A stretch of DNA of 25,940 bases, from assembly GCA_937911265.1 (NCBI GenBank), contig CALDRG010000056.1, positions 1 through 25,940 on the forward strand. The letters are read 5' to 3'. The notes under the pieces are model-generated. The model searched no databases, had not been told where the DNA came from, and worked only from the letters and a program-made list of their open reading frames with translations. Positions 23,059 to 25,940 of the stretch are shown one piece after another. The number at the start of each line of letters is the position of its first letter. Positions within the stretch are counted from its first letter, which is position 1. The DNA is from Thalassarchaeum sp002495735 (lineage in GTDB: Archaea > Thermoplasmatota > Poseidoniia > Poseidoniales > Thalassarchaeaceae). A program made the position numbers and the translations under genes.

Positions 23059-23724
23059 TTACTCCACAATTAGCCATATTTGGGTTCCGAAGTCAAAACG
23101 CTCGTCCACAAATTCGCGTACGGTGAGTCCTCGTTCGGCGCACAGGCCCTTGATTCGCCGCAGGCTGTGCCTGACCACGCCGCCCTCGTCAGACTCATGA
23201 CTCTTGCCAACCCATGAGGTTCCATGATATTCCCCGAGTATCGGAATCCTAGCTCTGTGGTACGATGTAACAAACTTTGCTCCAGGCTCTCTCCATTCAA
23301 TGAACTCATCCAACATCTTGGCGATATTGTTCTTTGATGCATGGGTCCAAATCGAGCGAGCCATGACGAAGTCGAACTTGGATTCGAATATCCCGAAATT
23401 GAAATCAGCATTGTTGTCGAAACTTGGCATTTTCTCTGAGACAACGGACGAATCGATGCACACCTCCAGCCCTGCCTCGAGCATCTCCTTGTTTGGCTCG
23501 ATACCGAAATAACACCCAGAATTCAGTTCCGGTATCACCTTCCTACCTCCTCTGAGGCATCCACATCCAATATCGAGGACTTTTGATTCTGAACTCATGC
23601 CGAAGTGTTTGAGTATGCCCAACTGGCAATCACCGGCGATGTCGAACAGATCAGGTGGTCCCCCAATGAAAGTGCCATTGGCCAACAGCCTGTCCACGAT
23701 TCCCCCACTATCGCCAGAATCCAC
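23059..23724 (-). CDS. class I SAM-dependent methyltransferase
   Basis: 221 residues. KVLDIGCGCLRGGRKVIPEL is motif I with the G-x-G-C SAM loop, CYFGIEPNKEMLEAGL the following acidic-residue motif binding the ribose, and FDFVMARSIWTHASKNNIAK the motif IV region. The C-terminal third (TSYHRARIPILGEYHGTSW, DFGTQIWLIV) closes the Rossmann fold. The substrate is unknown. The GTG at 23724 is used; there is no Shine-Dalgarno. The gene has visibly lower GC (about 45 percent by eye) than its neighbours, suggesting it was acquired. It is followed by pcc1, so it may be cotranscribed with a tRNA-modification gene. Confidence 0.82.
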   Translation of the reverse strand: MDSGDSGGIVDRLLANGTFIGGPPDLFDIAGDCQLGILKHFGMSSESKVLDIGCGCLRGGRKVIPELNSGCYFGIEPNKEMLEAGLEVCIDSSVVSEKMPSFDNNADFNFGIFESKFDFVMARSIWTHASKNNIAKMLDEFIEWREPGAKFVTSYHRARIPILGEYHGTSWVGKSHESDEGGVVRHSLRRIKGLCAERGLTVREFVDERFDFGTQIWLIVE

Positions 23725-23848
23725 AAAATACCCACGGCGACAGACTAATTCAAGCCTGCTAGGAATCAGTGAACGGAAATGATCTCATCTAACTCCGGAC
23801 TTGCCATCTCGCGAAGACTCATCAAGGGATGCCAGTCCAGATGAGGAT

Positions 23849-25111
23849 ATGCCGGAGTGGTTGCCACCATTGTGCACATCTGAATCAGTGACCTCCGGTC
23901 ATCCTGACAAGGTATGTGACTCCATCTCGGATGCTATTGTCGACGCCTGTTTGGGAATCGACCCAAACTCCCGAGTCGCCGTTGAGACCCTCGTCAAGGG
24001 TACAAAAAGCAAGGCAATTATCGTACTGGCAGGGGAGGTCAGCCTGAATGGGGCGCCACCGAACTACGAAACCATCGCCCGTGAGACTGCAGCCTCCATT
24101 GGATACACCGATCACTCCATTGGCATGGACGCCACTTCCGACCTGCGTTGCGAAGTCCACACGTACATCACTACCCAATCAGAGTACATTAGTCAGGGGG
24201 TGGATGGTGACATCGACTCTCAAGGAGCCGGAGATCAGGGAATGATGTTCGGATACGCCTGCAACGAAACTGAGGATACACCAGAACTGACTGGGTGTTA
24301 TTTCCCAATCGCTGCTGCCCTCTCTCAGAGGCTCACGCGCCGCTTGGACACGATTCAGAAGTCAGGAGAGATTCCATGGATGCGCCCGGATGGCAAGAGC
24401 CAAGTTTCAGTGCTCTTGGATGGGATGGATGACTCAGAAGACTTCATCCCGCCGCATGTCAGCAACATCGTGATTGCAGTGCAGCACGCAAGGGATGCTG
24501 GGGGCCTAGCCTTTGATGGGGACGCCCAGAGGGAGTTCATCCACCGGACCGTTTGGGAGGAGGTGGTCAAGCATGCCATCCCAAAGCGCTGGTTGGTGGA
24601 TTTCGATCATAAAGACCTCATCGTCAACGGCACTGGCTCCTTCCCCGACCCAGGCGGTCCGTATTCCGATGCCGGGCTTACCGGGCGCAAAATCATCGTG
24701 GATACATACGGCGGGAGGGCGCATGGAGGAGGGGCGTTCAGCGGGAAGGACCCCTCGAAGGTAGACCGCTCTGCAGCCTACCACGCACGTTGGGCCGCTA
24801 AACACGTGGTCGCTGCAGGACTGGCGGACCAATGCGAGATTCAAGTCTCCTACGCGATTGGAAGGGCCCAACCAATCGGACTGCGTGCCAACACCTCCGG
24901 AACCGGCACAATCTCCGATCCAGAACTGTCCACAAAAATCTTGAATGTCTTCGACTGGAGGCCAGCTGCGATGATTAGGGACCTCGATCTTAAGCGGCCA
25001 ATTTACCTCGCTACAGCCTCAGGCGGCCACTTCGGTCGTAGTCCCACAAAGGAGGGCCACTTCCCGTGGGAGCGAATCCACGAGGACCGTATTGCGGCTC
25101 TGCAGTCCTGA
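23849..25111 (+). CDS. metK: S-adenosylmethionine synthetase, bacterial/eukaryotic type
   Basis: Makes SAM from methionine and ATP. 420 residues from the ATG at 23849 (an upstream TTG at 23801 leads to a low-complexity extension). SVTSGHPDKVCDSISDAIVD is the N-terminal ATP/Mg motif, GAGDQGMMFGYACNE the methionine-site loop, VNGTGSFPDPGGPYSDAGLT and YGGRAHGGGAFSGKDPSKVD the catalytic loops with the His/Lys/Asp ligands, then SAAYHARWAAKHVVAAGL. All signatures are those of the bacterial MetK family and not of the distinct archaeal MAT family. Catalytic residues look intact. It is divergent from the methyltransferase gene across 124 nt and stands before a large secreted protein. Confidence 0.96.
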   Translation: MPEWLPPLCTSESVTSGHPDKVCDSISDAIVDACLGIDPNSRVAVETLVKGTKSKAIIVLAGEVSLNGAPPNYETIARETAASIGYTDHSIGMDATSDLRCEVHTYITTQSEYISQGVDGDIDSQGAGDQGMMFGYACNETEDTPELTGCYFPIAAALSQRLTRRLDTIQKSGEIPWMRPDGKSQVSVLLDGMDDSEDFIPPHVSNIVIAVQHARDAGGLAFDGDAQREFIHRTVWEEVVKHAIPKRWLVDFDHKDLIVNGTGSFPDPGGPYSDAGLTGRKIIVDTYGGRAHGGGAFSGKDPSKVDRSAAYHARWAAKHVVAAGLADQCEIQVSYAIGRAQPIGLRANTSGTGTISDPELSTKILNVFDWRPAAMIRDLDLKRPIYLATASGGHFGRSPTKEGHFPWERIHEDRIAALQS

Positions 25112-25185
25112 AAAAAACGCTGGAATCGTGCTTTGTCGGACCTGTCCGGCGACCCTACTATGGGTACTTCTGACTCTGGCCAAGC

Positions 25186-25940
25186 ATGGTTCGACAGCCC
25201 GCCCCAGACAGATACAACCGGCCGACTAGGCATGTTAGATACGAGAGCACACGAAAGAAGCAGCTTACGCTGTTCCTAGCATTTGTGATGATAGCCTCCC
25301 TCTTCGCACCCTCGTTGTCGACCGATCTCTCGTTCCTCGAACCAGCCGAGAGTCGCCAAGACACCGCCAACAACACACTCAACAACACAGCTACGCAGAC
25401 CATCATGTCCAACCTCAACACATCGAACCCGGTCGAGGTCACTGGCGTTATGGACGATCTCAACAGGGTCCACTTGGTGTGGATTGAGAACGGTTCGCAG
25501 CCGCTGCTACAGTACGCACTCATCGCAACCAATGGTGTCGACACTGTTCTAATTTCCAACACTCTGATTGGGGCAAATAACTCCGTCGCAGTCTCGAGCC
25601 CTTCTCTAGTAATCGACTCAAATAGACGAGCCCACATTGTCTGGGCGATAACCGATCTCGAGATTCTCTACGTCCTGCTAGATCCGTCGCTGGACGACCG
25701 CGACGGCGACGCCGGCAACACCGCCAACATGACACTAGTATCGTATACGGTTGCTGACGGCACTGGTGTTCGCAACGACCCGGACATCGCTATCGACTCC
25801 TACGACGGCGCCCACGTGGTCTGGGTCGACACTTACGACCCGCAGATGCTGTACTTCGGTACACCACTGATTTACTACACCATGCTGACCTACGACTCAT
25901 CAGGCACCTTCGACATCATGATCAACAATTCAATCATCAC
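25186..25940 (+). CDS. large secreted repeat protein, 5' part only
   Basis: Open to the window end, so the C-terminus is missing; about 251 residues are seen. After a basic N-terminus (RHVRYESTRKKQ) a hydrophobic core LTLFLAFVMIASLFAPSL gives a signal peptide or anchor. The mature part begins with an Asn/Thr-rich stretch (TANNTLNNTATQ), then repeated units with h-V-W-h: VHLVWIENGS, AHIVWAITD, AHVVWVDTYD, spaced about 65 residues apart and each preceded by a D/N-rich strand. This fits beta-propeller-like or BNR-like extracellular repeats. No Shine-Dalgarno is clear. Such long surface or secreted proteins are common in Marine Group II; family not assigned. Confidence 0.7.
   Translation, partial: MVRQPAPDRYNRPTRHVRYESTRKKQLTLFLAFVMIASLFAPSLSTDLSFLEPAESRQDTANNTLNNTATQTIMSNLNTSNPVEVTGVMDDLNRVHLVWIENGSQPLLQYALIATNGVDTVLISNTLIGANNSVAVSSPSLVIDSNRRAHIVWAITDLEILYVLLDPSLDDRDGDAGNTANMTLVSYTVADGTGVRNDPDIAIDSYDGAHVVWVDTYDPQMLYFGTPLIYYTMLTYDSSGTFDIMINNSII

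Noticed and set aside
25111..25119. A7 tract after the metK stop as a terminator
   Set aside because: It is an A-run on the coding strand, so it makes no U-tract in metK mRNA; only a 4-bp stem (GGAC/GTCC) is found downstream.
1..25940. Mobile elements, CRISPR arrays, rRNA, attachment sites
   Set aside because: No transposase, integrase, repeat-spacer array, terminal repeat or rRNA sequence was seen on either strand.

Overview
The window looks like a compact chromosomal segment of a planktonic euryarchaeon, most likely Marine Group II (Poseidoniales, Thermoplasmatota). The archaeal signature comes from an archaeal DnaG primase, an archaeal 4-phosphopantoate--beta-alanine ligase, a KEOPS Pcc1 subunit, and a deoxyhypusine synthase-like gene beside a S-adenosylmethionine decarboxylase. 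Mixed in are genes of bacterial type (MetK, RNase HI, PurN, GcvH, NadC), as expected for that lineage. The assignment rests on reading the proteins, not on a phylogeny. Genes are packed tightly: several convergent pairs overlap by 9-11 nt or have back-to-back stop codons, and no gene-free stretch exceeds 300 nt. I see no mobile element, CRISPR array, rRNA or replication origin.

Layout. 1-455 (-): 5' part of a DUF454/YbaN-like membrane protein, divergent from purN (552-1184, +). 1176-3110 (-): an operon of a TerB-like protein, two unrecognised helical proteins and a MobA-like nucleotidyltransferase. 3336-7492 (+): dnaG with a leader hairpin and two tandem 3' hairpins, then a membrane-anchored TPR protein and a redoxin. 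7502-8502: an Lrp/AsnC regulator divergent from an unrecognised cysteine-rich protein across an AT-rich spacer with a palindrome. 8552-9793 (+): enolase. 9785-12285 (-): aminotransferase, SAM decarboxylase and deoxyhypusine synthase-like genes, a polyamine/hypusine operon. 12396-12469 (+): tRNA-Cys(GCA) with an unusual elbow. 12490-13440 (-): threonine dehydratase. 13518-13934 (+): small membrane protein. 13935-15906 (-): RNase HI, GcvH, a two-TM protein and a THEP1-type NTPase.

16050-18714 (-) is the least conventional part. A coiled-coil/winged-helix protein precedes a 666-residue protein with the architecture of an Eco57I-type adenine-N6 DNA methylase, but its catalytic NPPW motif reads SRPPW. 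The first gene's start codon lies inside a perfect 12-bp inverted repeat whose loop holds its Shine-Dalgarno. This pair is my best candidate for an undescribed system.

18813-25940: an isopropylmalate/isocitrate dehydrogenase family gene with an overlapping leader ORF; phosphopantothenate and NAD biosynthesis genes translationally abutted (-); an FAD oxidoreductase (+); a lower-GC SAM methyltransferase followed by pcc1 (-); a bacterial-type metK (+); and the start of a large secreted repeat protein (+) running off the end. SAM metabolism recurs: MetK makes SAM, SpeH decarboxylates it, and a methyltransferase uses it.
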